From contig CAMBMS010000011.1 in NCBI GenBank assembly GCA_945868845.1, forward strand, positions 18,604-82,603: a stretch of 64,000 nt of DNA. The letters are read 5' to 3'. The position numbers were made by a program, and so were the translations under genes. The stretch comes from Asaia bogorensis. GTDB lineage: Bacteria > Pseudomonadota > Alphaproteobacteria > Acetobacterales > Acetobacteraceae. How positions within the stretch are numbered: position 1 is the stretch's first letter; each line of letters opens with the position of its first letter. The notes beneath the pieces are model-generated. The model had not been told where the DNA came from. It ran no database searches and saw only the letters and a program-made list of their open reading frames with translations. This document shows, piece by piece, positions 1 through 8,240 of this stretch.

Positions 1-51
1 AAGCGCGGCATTCCCGGCGCCGACGACAATGACATCGAATTTTTCGGACAT
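1..51 (-). CDS. FAD-dependent dehydrogenase, N-terminus only (runs off the left edge)
   Basis: Only the first 17 codons are inside the window. They begin MSEKFDVIVVGAGNAAL, the first strand and glycine-rich turn of a Rossmann FAD-binding fold (GxGxxA). This ending in NAA is common in tricarballylate-dehydrogenase/fumarate-reductase-like flavoproteins such as TcuA, but so short a piece cannot settle the subfamily. The gene is transcribed after the AtuA pair to its right on the same strand with an 17-bp gap, so it is probably the last gene of that operon. Confidence 0.6.
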   Translation of the reverse strand, partial: MSEKFDVIVVGAGNAAL

Positions 52-68
52 GATACTCTCCGGAAAGC

Positions 69-374
69 TTAGGGCGTGATTTCGAGATCGAGCAACGCAT
101 AGCTTAGGGATTTTCCATGCGCATCCATCGCCAGAGAGCGCGTGACACCGCCGCCGAGCGCGGCATGCATGACAAAGTTGAGCGCGTGGATATTGGGCAG
201 TTCGTAGCGTTCTACCGCGCCATGCACGATGCCGGAAAAATGCGCTTTCACCCGTTCGGCGGTCACCTCGCGTAGCAGAACGGGGAAATCGTCCCGCCTA
301 TAGGCGATGACGGAAATGCAGGAGATATCGCCCTTGTCGCCGGCGCGGGCATGGGCAACAGCGGAAAGTTTCAT
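69..374 (-). CDS. AtuA-associated small domain protein (AtuA-like ferredoxin fold)
   Basis: A 101-residue protein that matches the small domain found at the C-terminus of, or encoded beside, AtuA-family proteins. It opens with the typical ARAGDKGD segment (residues 9-16), and the central HGAVERYELPNIHALNF stretch is also typical. The preceding AtuA gene ends one base before this one starts, so the two are translationally linked. In some relatives the two domains are fused; here they are split. The family is tied to acyclic terpene (citronellol/geraniol) utilisation in Pseudomonas, but its exact biochemical role is not established, so no reaction is assigned. Confidence 0.8.
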   Translation of the reverse strand: MKLSAVAHARAGDKGDISCISVIAYRRDDFPVLLREVTAERVKAHFSGIVHGAVERYELPNIHALNFVMHAALGGGVTRSLAMDAHGKSLSYALLDLEITP

Positions 375-375
375 C

Positions 376-1716
376 TCAGCTCTCCATCATGCGCACCGTG
401 TGGCGCACCTGATCACGTGGCAGCAGAACCGACAGAACGGCGAGAATCTCGCGGGCATATTTGCGCGCGCCGCTGCCACCGGCCGGCCCGTTGACCCATA
501 ATGTCTCGACTTCCTCGCCGATCACCTGCGCATCCGCCATGCTGGACGTGCGCGCGGCGACGCGCAGGCGGACCTCGCGCGGTTCTGGCGCCTGGGCCGA
601 AATTTTTTCGCCGTGCAGACTATCGACGCCGATCAGGTCAAAGCGGATTTCATCGTATTGCGCGCCAGTGAGGCGTAGGCGTTCGCGCACGATCTCACGC
701 GCCAGTTGGCCGCGCGTCAGGGCGTTAGTGCCGGCATAGGAGATTTCACCCTCACCAATAAAACCATCCATGTAACCCACCGTCACTTTCAGCGTATCGG
801 TACGCGGATGCCCATCCCCACCCTCGATCAGTACCCGATCCGGCCCAACCTCGGTCACGACAATCCGGGAAAAATCCGCCACCACATCGGGCTGAAAATA
901 TTTCCGCGGATCGTGCACTTCGTAGAGCAATTGCTCCTTGCAGGTCTCAGCACTGACCCGCCCACCCGATCCCACCACCTTGGTGATGATGGCCGTGCCA
1001 TCCTCACGCACCTCCGCCAGCGGGAAGCCGAGGCGGGCCATGTCCGGCACATCCTTCACTCCCGGTTCGGCGAAATAACCACCGGTGATCTGTCCGCCGC
1101 ATTCCAGCAAATGCCCCACCGCGGTGCCGCGCCCCAATCGTGTCCAGTCATCCATTGACCAGTTGAATTCGTGGATTAGCGGCGCCAGGAATAGTGCCGG
1201 ATCGGCGATGCGCCCGGCGATCACCACATCGGCACCAGCGGCCAGCGCCTCCACGATCGGCTTCGCCCCCAGATAGGCGTTGGCAGAGACCATGCGGTTG
1301 TCGAATGATTTCACTGGCTCATCTGTATCCAGGCTGCGATGGCCGCTACCCTTCACCTGATCCAGCACATCATCGCCCGTGATGGCAGCGATCTTGAGGC
1401 CGGGCAGCCCCATGGCGCAGGCAATTTGGCGGGTTTTTTCGGCCGCGCTTTCCGGATTGGCGGCGCCCATGTTGGTGATGATGCGGATCTTCTGGCCTGC
1501 ACACAGCGCCAGCACGGCCCGCATCCGCTTCTCCAGCAGCGGGTCGTAGCCGCCCATGGGATCGCGCCGGCGCGCTTGCTGGGCCAGGGCGATGGTGCGC
1601 TCGGCCAAGCATTCGAAAACCAAATAGTCCAGCTTTCCATCACGGGCCAATTCCACCGCCGGCTCTACCCGGTCCCCGGAATAGGCGGCCCCGGCGCCGA
1701 TGCGGATATTCTTCAT
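376..1716 (-). CDS. AtuA family protein (DUF1446, acyclic terpene utilisation)
   Basis: A 446-residue AtuA/DUF1446 protein starting MKNIRIGAGAAYSGDR. An upstream in-frame ATG exists at 1743, but an AAGGAG lies 11 bases before the 1716 ATG, which also begins the conserved N-terminus, so 1716 is preferred. Seen motifs include GAGAAYSGDR near the start, NMGAANP (residues about 83-89) and the conserved ECGGQITGG region in the middle. AtuA of Pseudomonas belongs to the citronellol/geranyl-CoA cluster; homologues also sit in many CoA-dependent acid-degradation clusters. The operon continues to the 101-aa partner and an FAD dehydrogenase, and a CaiB CoA-transferase starts divergently at 1846, suggesting catabolism of a branched or unusual acyl-CoA. 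Substrate unknown. Confidence 0.82.
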   Translation of the reverse strand: MKNIRIGAGAAYSGDRVEPAVELARDGKLDYLVFECLAERTIALAQQARRRDPMGGYDPLLEKRMRAVLALCAGQKIRIITNMGAANPESAAEKTRQIACAMGLPGLKIAAITGDDVLDQVKGSGHRSLDTDEPVKSFDNRMVSANAYLGAKPIVEALAAGADVVIAGRIADPALFLAPLIHEFNWSMDDWTRLGRGTAVGHLLECGGQITGGYFAEPGVKDVPDMARLGFPLAEVREDGTAIITKVVGSGGRVSAETCKEQLLYEVHDPRKYFQPDVVADFSRIVVTEVGPDRVLIEGGDGHPRTDTLKVTVGYMDGFIGEGEISYAGTNALTRGQLAREIVRERLRLTGAQYDEIRFDLIGVDSLHGEKISAQAPEPREVRLRVAARTSSMADAQVIGEEVETLWVNGPAGGSGARKYAREILAVLSVLLPRDQVRHTVRMMES

Positions 1717-1845
1717 GCCTCGCATGTCTCCTTTGTGTCGCACGAAAGGATAGGCCAGCGAGGCCGCAATTCAAACCCACGCCCCGATTGGCCGCTCGGT
1801 TCAAGCGTGCATACTGTCCCCAACAATAGACGGGGAGACACCATT

Positions 1846-3030
1846 ATGAGGCCATTGGAAAAACTGCTGGTGATCGACACGAGTCGCATCCTAGCCGGGC
1901 CTTACTGTGGACAGTTTTTTGCCGATCATGGCGCGGAGGTCATCAAGATCGAGCCGCCGGAGGGCGATATCAACCGCGCCTGGCCGGTGGTGACGGATGG
2001 TGCCAGCGCAAATTACCACTCCGTCAATCGTGGCAAGAAGTGCATCACGCTCAATCTGCACAAGCCCGAGGCGCGTGACATCCTGCACGCCTTGATTCGC
2101 AAAGCCGATGTGCTGATCCACAACTATCTACCGGACACAGCAGAAAAACTCGGTGTCGGCCAGAAAATGCTGGATACACTGAACGAAAACCTGATCCAGG
2201 TGGTGGTGAGTGGCTATGGCGCGCGCGGCCCCCTGGCGGCAAAGCCGGGGTTCGACGTGATGCTGACGGCGTTTGCCGGCATCATGTCGCTGACCGGCGA
2301 GAAGGACCGTCCGCCCGTGCGGCCGGGTATATCGGGCATCGATATGTCCACTGGTATGCTCGCATTCGGCGCGGCGATGACGGCGCTGTATGCGCGTGCT
2401 ACCGGCGGGGCGAAGGGTCAACGGGTCGATCTTTCGTTGTTGCAAACGGCGGTATCCCTGCTCGGCTATCACGGGCTGAACTATCTCATGGCCGGTGTGG
2501 TGGGTGGACGCGCAGGGGCGGATTTTCCCGGCCTCGTTCCGTATGGCCGCTACCGTGCCAAGGACGGGGATCTGATGATCGCCACGCCGTCGGTGCCCGC
2601 CTGGCAGCGACTATGCGAGGTGCTGAACATGCAATGGATGGCCAGCGATCCGCGCTTTGCCAACAATGAGGCACGGGTGAATAACGAGACCGAGTTCCGC
2701 GGCGCGTTCGAGAAAGTGCTATCAGCTCATACGGTGCGCGAGGTCGCAGCCATCCTTGACCGGGCCGGCCTCGCCAACAGCCCAGTGCAGGACGTGGGCC
2801 AGGCGCTGACGCATGAGCAGGTGCTGGCCAATGACCTGGTGATGGAGACGCAATCGTCCGACGGCACCAAACGCCGCGTGCTAGGGCTGCCTTTCCAGAT
2901 GTCCGCGACACCCGGTGCGATCGGCCCGGCGGCGCCAGAGCTGGGCGAGCATACGGCGGAGATTCTCGAGCGCCATCTAGGGATCGATGCGGCGCGTGTG
3001 GTTGAATTGCGAGCGTTGGGTGCAGTTTAA
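1846..3030 (+). CDS. CaiB/BaiF family CoA-transferase (family III)
   Basis: A 394-residue class III CoA-transferase that moves CoA between carboxylic acids through an aspartyl-CoA intermediate. It begins MRPLEKLLVIDTSRILAGPY, the usual start of the family, with the GPYCGQFFADHGAEVIKIE block at residues 18-36. A GGGGAGA precedes the ATG by 7 bases. The open frame runs 169 codons further upstream but that part has no family similarity and overlaps atuA in antisense, so it is not used. Catalytic Asp is expected in the GIDMSTGMLAFG segment (about residues 164-175). It is divergent from the AtuA operon and ends with a 4-bp overlap of the convergent metY fusion gene. Donor and acceptor acids unknown. 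Confidence 0.9.
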   Translation: MRPLEKLLVIDTSRILAGPYCGQFFADHGAEVIKIEPPEGDINRAWPVVTDGASANYHSVNRGKKCITLNLHKPEARDILHALIRKADVLIHNYLPDTAEKLGVGQKMLDTLNENLIQVVVSGYGARGPLAAKPGFDVMLTAFAGIMSLTGEKDRPPVRPGISGIDMSTGMLAFGAAMTALYARATGGAKGQRVDLSLLQTAVSLLGYHGLNYLMAGVVGGRAGADFPGLVPYGRYRAKDGDLMIATPSVPAWQRLCEVLNMQWMASDPRFANNEARVNNETEFRGAFEKVLSAHTVREVAAILDRAGLANSPVQDVGQALTHEQVLANDLVMETQSSDGTKRRVLGLPFQMSATPGAIGPAAPELGEHTAEILERHLGIDAARVVELRALGAV

Positions 3031-4838
3031 CTTTCTACGCCACGTGTGCTCAATGCCTGCTTTAAGTCCCGGATCAGATCGACTGCACTTTCCAATCCGA
3101 TCGATAGGCGAATCACTTCCGGTCCCGCGCCAGCGGCGATGCGCTGTTCATCGGTCAATTGCCGATGCGTCGTGGAGGCCGGATGTAAAATCAGGCTGCG
3201 CGTATCCCCAATATTAGCTAGATGGGAGAAGAGCCGTACATTTTCTACCAATCTCAATCCTGCTTCATATCCTCCCTTAACGCCAAAAGTAAAAACGGCA
3301 CCGGCACCTTTTGGAAGATATTTTTTCGCCAGTGCGTAATATTTATTTTCCGGCAGACCGGCATAGGACACCCATGCCACCTGAGGATCGCCAGCCAAAA
3401 ATTCCGCCACTTTCTGTGCATTGGCCACATGCCGGTCCATACGCACATGCAGGGTCTCGATGCCGGTAATGGTGAGGAACGCATTCATCGGTGCCATGGT
3501 CGGACCGAAATCGCGTAGGCCGACCGCGCGCGCCTTGGTCGTGAACGCGAAGTCACCAAAATTCTCATAGAATTTTAGGCCGTGATAGGCTGGTTCCGGC
3601 TCCGTCATAGACGGAAATTTTCCTCCGTTCGCCCAATCGAATTTTCCTGACTCAACGATGATACCGCCAACCGAATTGCCGTGTCCGTCGAGGAATTTCG
3701 TCGTCGAATGGGTGATCAGGTCTGCGCCCCACTCGAATGGTCGGCAGAGGTACGGGGTCGCCAATGTGTTATCGACAATCAATGGAATGCCGGCTTCGTG
3801 TGCGATCTTGGCAATCGCTTCGATATCCATCACCACGCCGCCCGGATTGGCTAGGCTTTCGATAAAGATCGCTTTGCATTTCGGCGTCAGCGCACGGCGA
3901 AAATTCTCGGGATCGTTCGGATCGACAAAATGGCAATGCCAGCCCAATTTCTTGAATGACAACCCAAACTGCGTCAGAGATCCACCATACAACGCACGCG
4001 ATGCTAGAAATTCATCACCGGGTTCCATCAAGGTCTGGAACACCAGAAACTGCGCAGCATGGCCGGATGCGGTCGCGACAGCGGCCCGGCCGTTCTCCAA
4101 TGTCGCGACCCTTTCTTCTAGCACGGAAACCGTGGGGTTGGTCAGGCGCGAATAAATATAGCCGAAATTATGCAGGTTAAACAAAGATGCCGCATGATCC
4201 GCGTCCTGGAATACATAGGATGTGGTTTGATAGATTGGCGTCGTACGTGCCCCAGTGGTCGGATCCGGCGCAGCACCAGCGTGTACGGCACGCGTTTCAA
4301 ACCCGTATTCGATATTCTGCTGCGGCAGGCTGCGCGGCTTGGTGTTGCGTTGCGTCGGCGCCTCGGGCGGGGTGTTGCGAATGATCCCCGAATTGACGCC
4401 ACTCCAAGAAAGTTCACCGCCCAGCCGGCCATATTCAATTTTCGGACAGCGATTCATGATCACTTCGATACCCGCGCCCGTGGCCTTGGCGGCGGCAATG
4501 TCGTTGCGCACGCCCAATTGCATCCACACGACCTTCGCGGCGATGGCGATGGCGTCGTCCACCACCGGCCCCACCTGGTCGGACGCGCGAAAAATCTGCA
4601 CCATGTCGATCTTGTTAGGAATATCGGTCAGGCGAGCATAGACGCGCTCGCCCAGCATGTCTTTGCCGGCATTTCCCGGATTCACCGGGATCACGCGATA
4701 GCCTTTGCCTTGCAGATATTTCATCACGAAATAGCTGGGCCGGTTCCAGTTGCTGGACGCGCCGACGAGGGCGATGGTTTGCACCGTAGACAGGATACGG
4801 CGGATTTTTGCGTCGGTATACGGAATGGGTTCCAGCAT
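3027..4838 (-). CDS. metY: CoA-binding domain fused to O-acetylhomoserine sulfhydrylase
   Basis: A 603-residue two-domain protein. Residues 1-145 are a CoA_binding_2 (YccU-like) Rossmann domain: IALVGASSNWNRPSY at 22-36, VIPVNPG at 49-55, KVVWMQLGV at 102-110 and MNRCPKIEY at 128-136. After a 30-residue linker, residues 176-603 form a full-length Cys/Met-metabolism PLP enzyme of the MetY type, with VDNTLATPY at 355-363 and the PLP lysine K381 in STTKFLDGHGNS. MetY makes homocysteine from O-acetylhomoserine and sulfide in methionine synthesis. Its stop overlaps the convergent CaiB gene by 4 bp. The fusion is unusual; the N-terminal domain may be regulatory or bind CoA-like ligand. No methionine gene neighbours it. 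A frame error joining two genes is unlikely because the frame is continuous. Confidence 0.88.
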   Translation of the reverse strand: MLEPIPYTDAKIRRILSTVQTIALVGASSNWNRPSYFVMKYLQGKGYRVIPVNPGNAGKDMLGERVYARLTDIPNKIDMVQIFRASDQVGPVVDDAIAIAAKVVWMQLGVRNDIAAAKATGAGIEVIMNRCPKIEYGRLGGELSWSGVNSGIIRNTPPEAPTQRNTKPRSLPQQNIEYGFETRAVHAGAAPDPTTGARTTPIYQTTSYVFQDADHAASLFNLHNFGYIYSRLTNPTVSVLEERVATLENGRAAVATASGHAAQFLVFQTLMEPGDEFLASRALYGGSLTQFGLSFKKLGWHCHFVDPNDPENFRRALTPKCKAIFIESLANPGGVVMDIEAIAKIAHEAGIPLIVDNTLATPYLCRPFEWGADLITHSTTKFLDGHGNSVGGIIVESGKFDWANGGKFPSMTEPEPAYHGLKFYENFGDFAFTTKARAVGLRDFGPTMAPMNAFLTITGIETLHVRMDRHVANAQKVAEFLAGDPQVAWVSYAGLPENKYYALAKKYLPKGAGAVFTFGVKGGYEAGLRLVENVRLFSHLANIGDTRSLILHPASTTHRQLTDEQRIAAGAGPEVIRLSIGLESAVDLIRDLKQALSTRGVES

Positions 4839-4981
4839 GGTCAGGCGCTCCGGATGGCCAAAGAGGGGTCGCGGCAGGGCGGATCATCACGGCTGCGCCA
4901 TGGCGACGCAAGCTTTCACAATTGGTTGCAGCCATGCCCGGTTCGCGGCCATGATCGTACACCTACGGAAGGGGAGTTCCG

Positions 4982-5881
4982 ATGCTGGCAGAAAAAGTGC
5001 GGCAATACCCGACTAACGTGCTGACTGAGGCGCAGCGGTTGCAATATTTCCGGGATGGTTTCCTCATCCTGCCGGATTACGTGCCTGGGGCCTGGATTGC
5101 GCGCCAGAAGGCGGCCTTGGCGGAATTGATGGAACGTAGTCGCGCTGTCACCCAGACCGATGAAATTTTCATTCTTGAAGACGGCCATTCGGCTGCCATG
5201 CCGCGGCTGCACCGGATCACGAGCCCACAGGACCGCCACCCGACCTTCTGGGAGTTTTTCACTGATCCGGTGATGACGGAGCTGGCGGCCGATGTGGTCG
5301 GCCCCGACGTGAAATTCCATCACGCCAAGCTGAACGTGAAGTCGGAGATGGGCACGCGTGGTTTCAAATGGCACCAGGATATCCAGGGCTGGCCGCATAC
5401 GGATTTTTCCCCGGTAACCTTCGGCATCTATATCGATGGCTGCGACGCCGATCAGGGCCCGATCGCCTTCATGCGCGGCACTCATGAGGGTCCACTCTTT
5501 TCCATGTACGACGATACCGGAAAATTCGTCGTCTGCGTGTCCGACCGCGATCTAGAATCGTTGCAAGGCAAGGAAATCGTGCCGGCCATCGGCGGGCCGG
5601 GCACGGTGGTCCTGCTGAACTGCCGCACCGTGCATGGCTCGGTGGAAAATCGTTCGACAAAGGCACGGCCGCTATTGCTGCCAGTATACTCCTCCGCCGA
5701 TTCTTTTCCCTACACCACCAACGCCATCCCCAGCCCGCATCAGGGCGATATCGTGCGCGGTAAGCCGGCTCTGTTCGCTAGTTTTGACACCACGCCCTGC
5801 CAGGTGCCGCCCGATTTCCGCGCCGGCTATCGTCCGCCCTGGATGATGCAAAAAGAACAAGAACCCAGTCCCGCCCAATGA
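4982..5881 (+). CDS. Phytanoyl-CoA dioxygenase (PhyH) family Fe(II)/2-oxoglutarate oxygenase
   Basis: A 299-residue cytosolic non-haem iron oxygenase. The iron facial triad is visible as H131-x-D133 (FKWHQDIQGW) and a distal H218 in TVHGSVENRS, followed by R229, placed to bind the 2-oxoglutarate carboxylate. Other family marks are GPIAFMRGTH (159-168) and the N-terminal FRDGFLIL (23-30). Some family members hydroxylate the alpha carbon of acyl-CoAs, others act on quite different molecules, so substrate cannot be read from sequence. A GGAGTTCCG precedes the ATG. Its stop overlaps the next gene's start (ATGA), so it is co-translated with the flavin dehydrogenase. The 2-hydroxyacyl-CoA lyase homologue further down the same strand suggests a 2-hydroxyacyl-CoA product. 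Confidence 0.88.
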   Translation: MLAEKVRQYPTNVLTEAQRLQYFRDGFLILPDYVPGAWIARQKAALAELMERSRAVTQTDEIFILEDGHSAAMPRLHRITSPQDRHPTFWEFFTDPVMTELAADVVGPDVKFHHAKLNVKSEMGTRGFKWHQDIQGWPHTDFSPVTFGIYIDGCDADQGPIAFMRGTHEGPLFSMYDDTGKFVVCVSDRDLESLQGKEIVPAIGGPGTVVLLNCRTVHGSVENRSTKARPLLLPVYSSADSFPYTTNAIPSPHQGDIVRGKPALFASFDTTPCQVPPDFRAGYRPPWMMQKEQEPSPAQ

Positions 5882-7293
5882 TTTCTCCACGCGCCGATCT
5901 GATCTGCGTTGGCGGCGGCATCGCCGGCCTGGTGGCTGGGCTGCGCGCCGCCGAGCGTGGCTTGCGCGTGACGGTGCTGGAGAAAGGCGCCGGCACCCGC
6001 TACCCCTGCAACGCCCGCTGGTCCGGTGGCATTCTGCACATCGCCTATGCCGATCCAAAGGACGCTGCCGAAACCCTGCGTGCCGCCATCGCGCGCAATA
6101 CCGAAGGCGCCACGGACCCGGAATTGGCCGAGGTGCTGGTGCAGCACGTCTCCCCCACCATTGACTGGCTGCGCGATCAGGGCGCGCGCTTCATCCGCGC
6201 CGGCCTCGCCACCTGGCAGAACTGGATGCTGGCGCCGCCACGCCCGCTGGTGGGCGGCATCGACTGGCAGGGCCGCGGGCCGGATGTCCTACTCCGATTG
6301 CTGGGCGAAAAACTGGCGGCGTGCGGTGCGACCTTGCGCCTCGGCGCGCGCGCGGTGGCCTTGCGCATGGATGGCGCGCGCTGCACCGGCGTGGAGCTGG
6401 AAGGCGGCGAATTTTTGGCCGCGCGCGCGGTGGTCATCGCCGATGGCGGCTTCCAATCCAATTTTTCCCTTTTGCGCCAGCATATCACCGCGTGGCCGGA
6501 AAAAATCAAACAACGCGGTGCCGCGACCGGGATGGGCGATGGCCTTGCCATGGCGCTGGCGGCGGGCGCCGCGGTAACGGAACTGGATAAATTCTACGGC
6601 CACCTGCTTTCGCGCGACGCGATGACCGGTAACGACAAGGTCTGGCCCTATCCGGAGCTGGACGGCGTCGCCACGGCCGGGATCCTCGTCAATGAATCCG
6701 GGATACGTTTTACCAATGAAGGGTTAGGCGGAGTTGCCATGGCGAACGCACTGGCGCGCGCCGACAACCCTTTGGGTGCGGCCATTATCTGCGACAGCAC
6801 GATCTGGGACGGACCCGGAAAATCGGCGCGCATCCCCGCCAATCCGCAAGTGGAGCGCGGCGGGGGCACCATCCACCGCGCGGACACAATTTCCGACCTT
6901 GCCACCAAAGCCGGGCTGTCGGCGCCGGCCTTGGAACAGACTGTAGCCGCCTATAACATGGCCTGCGCGGAACAGCGTTTGGCGGAGCTGGTGCCGGGGC
7001 GAACGGATAAGAAACACCAGCCAATGCCTATCTTACGCGCACCCTTCCTGGCTATTCCGGTCTGCGCCGGCATCACCTACACCATGGGCGGCATCGCGAT
7101 CGACGGCCATGCGCGGGTGAAGCACCGCGCTGGCGGCGTGGTTGAGGGGCTGTATGCGGCGGGTTCCGCCACGGGCGGGATCGAAGGCGGCCCTCTGGCG
7201 GGCTATATCGGCGGACTAAGCAAGGCTGCAACTTTCGGCTTCCGCGCGGCCGAGCACGCGGCGGATTCGGTGAAACAGGGGCATATGACGTGA
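5878..7293 (+). CDS. FAD-dependent tricarballylate dehydrogenase-like protein
   Basis: A 471-residue flavoprotein of the succinate-dehydrogenase/fumarate-reductase FAD family. The FAD Rossmann motif GGGIAGLVAGLRAAERG lies at about residues 12-28, RWSGGILHIAYAD follows, and GAATGMGDGLAMALAAGA (about 217-234) and the C-terminal AGSATGGIEGGPLAGYIGG are typical for TcuA-type tricarballylate dehydrogenases. It would desaturate a carboxylic acid or its CoA ester. It starts inside the stop codon of the PhyH gene (ATGA overlap), pointing to coupled translation. The next gene on the strand begins 335 bases later. The true substrate is unknown; TcuA itself oxidises tricarballylate to cis-aconitate. Confidence 0.85.
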   Translation: MISPRADLICVGGGIAGLVAGLRAAERGLRVTVLEKGAGTRYPCNARWSGGILHIAYADPKDAAETLRAAIARNTEGATDPELAEVLVQHVSPTIDWLRDQGARFIRAGLATWQNWMLAPPRPLVGGIDWQGRGPDVLLRLLGEKLAACGATLRLGARAVALRMDGARCTGVELEGGEFLAARAVVIADGGFQSNFSLLRQHITAWPEKIKQRGAATGMGDGLAMALAAGAAVTELDKFYGHLLSRDAMTGNDKVWPYPELDGVATAGILVNESGIRFTNEGLGGVAMANALARADNPLGAAIICDSTIWDGPGKSARIPANPQVERGGGTIHRADTISDLATKAGLSAPALEQTVAAYNMACAEQRLAELVPGRTDKKHQPMPILRAPFLAIPVCAGITYTMGGIAIDGHARVKHRAGGVVEGLYAAGSATGGIEGGPLAGYIGGLSKAATFGFRAAEHAADSVKQGHMT

Positions 7294-7628
7294 TGCGGGG
7301 ATGTCCAGGTTTTAGTTGGAGTTAACCAGACTGGCGGCACCGCGACGGGAAGTTATGCTGTGACGAGTTTGCGACTAAGATCCCAATTAAGATTCCGATT
7401 AAGATCTGGCCTGACTGGGTGCCTGGCGGTATGAGCGGTCGAGGCGGCCTTGAGGATCGGTAATTTCCGATGGACTTAGAGGCGCCGGAGCAGCGTGTTA
7501 TTCGTGGAAGACCCATCGGGTGCCGGTCATTCAACCAGGATCGTCGGCACCAACGACGTGACTATTTTTGCCGTAGGCGTGTCCGATGCCGCACCAAGTG
7601 GGCATCTTCCGCGCGAGGGAGAGAAAGC
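7294..7628. other. Intergenic stretch with a possible coding scrap
   Basis: No convincing gene is seen. From about 7497 to 7628 one plus-strand frame stays open without a start codon and reads as a plausible protein tail (for example HSTRIVGTNDVTIFAVGV), so it may be the C-terminal remnant of a lost gene; the family is not recognised. At 7376-7412 there is a short imperfect tandem of AATTAAGATT/CGATTAAGAT. The end of the stretch carries the ribosome-binding site (GAGGGAGAG) of the next gene. Confidence 0.35.
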
Positions 7629-8153
7629 ATGATCTACATGGTCGAAATGGGCTTTTCCGCACTCGGTCTGCGGAAAAAATGGGACGAATGGTACCTCTCT
7701 CACATGAAGATGCTAATCACCATCCCGGGCATCCATGCCACGCAACGGTTCGAGGCTTTGCACGATCACATCCAGCCCTTCGTCGCCCTGCATGAAGTGA
7801 CGGGACCGGATGTATTAACCTCCGACGCCTACAAGGCTAAGGCCGGTCCGGCCAGCACCGGAGAATGGCGGACTCTGCACAAACATTGGGTGCGCAACGT
7901 CTATGACGGCATGGACCAGACACCGGACGTGCCGATGAATGCCTTCCTATTGATCGCCGAAGCGGGTGCCGAGGGGGATTTTCCCCCAGATGCGACACCG
8001 CGTGACCTGCGCTCCGTCGGGTTGGATCGGGATCCGCCCCGGCGCGTAGTGGCAGTGACGGGTCAATCATCTTCCGCCATGCGTATGATCGGCCAGAAGG
8101 GCATCCGCGTGTTGAAACCACTGACACCGCGGCTGGTCGCCGGTACCGACTGA
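7629..8153 (+). CDS. Conserved hypothetical protein, possible dimeric alpha/beta-barrel fold
   Basis: A 174-residue soluble protein beginning MIYMVEMGFSALGLRKKWDE. GAGGGAGAG sits six bases before the ATG at 7629; the frame extends 53 codons upstream but that part looks like random GC-rich translation. The N-terminal pattern (a strand, then KWDEWYLSHMKMLITIPG) resembles small DUF4286/EthD-like ferredoxin-fold proteins that often accompany degradation genes. No catalytic motif is evident. It lies just before the CoA-transferase/lyase pair on the same strand with an 87-bp gap, so it may belong to the same transcription unit. Function not recognised. Confidence 0.6.
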   Translation: MIYMVEMGFSALGLRKKWDEWYLSHMKMLITIPGIHATQRFEALHDHIQPFVALHEVTGPDVLTSDAYKAKAGPASTGEWRTLHKHWVRNVYDGMDQTPDVPMNAFLLIAEAGAEGDFPPDATPRDLRSVGLDRDPPRRVVAVTGQSSSAMRMIGQKGIRVLKPLTPRLVAGTD

Positions 8154-8240
8154 GCGAAAGCAACGAGCGGTCTAGGCGGCCGGGCCGTGCTGTCCTAGCA
8201 TCCCCGCCTTGCTGCGGACTTTATCGGAGGAAACAAAAAA

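Noticed and set aside
1339..1845. N-terminal extension of the CaiB frame starting at 1339
   Set aside because: It is antisense to the atuA gene and has no CoA-transferase similarity; the family start and ribosome-binding site are at 1846.
4839..4981. Possible SAM-type riboswitch ahead of metY
   Set aside because: I looked for SAM-II and SAH motifs in the 140-base leader and found no convincing conserved core; the region is also shared with the divergent PhyH promoter.
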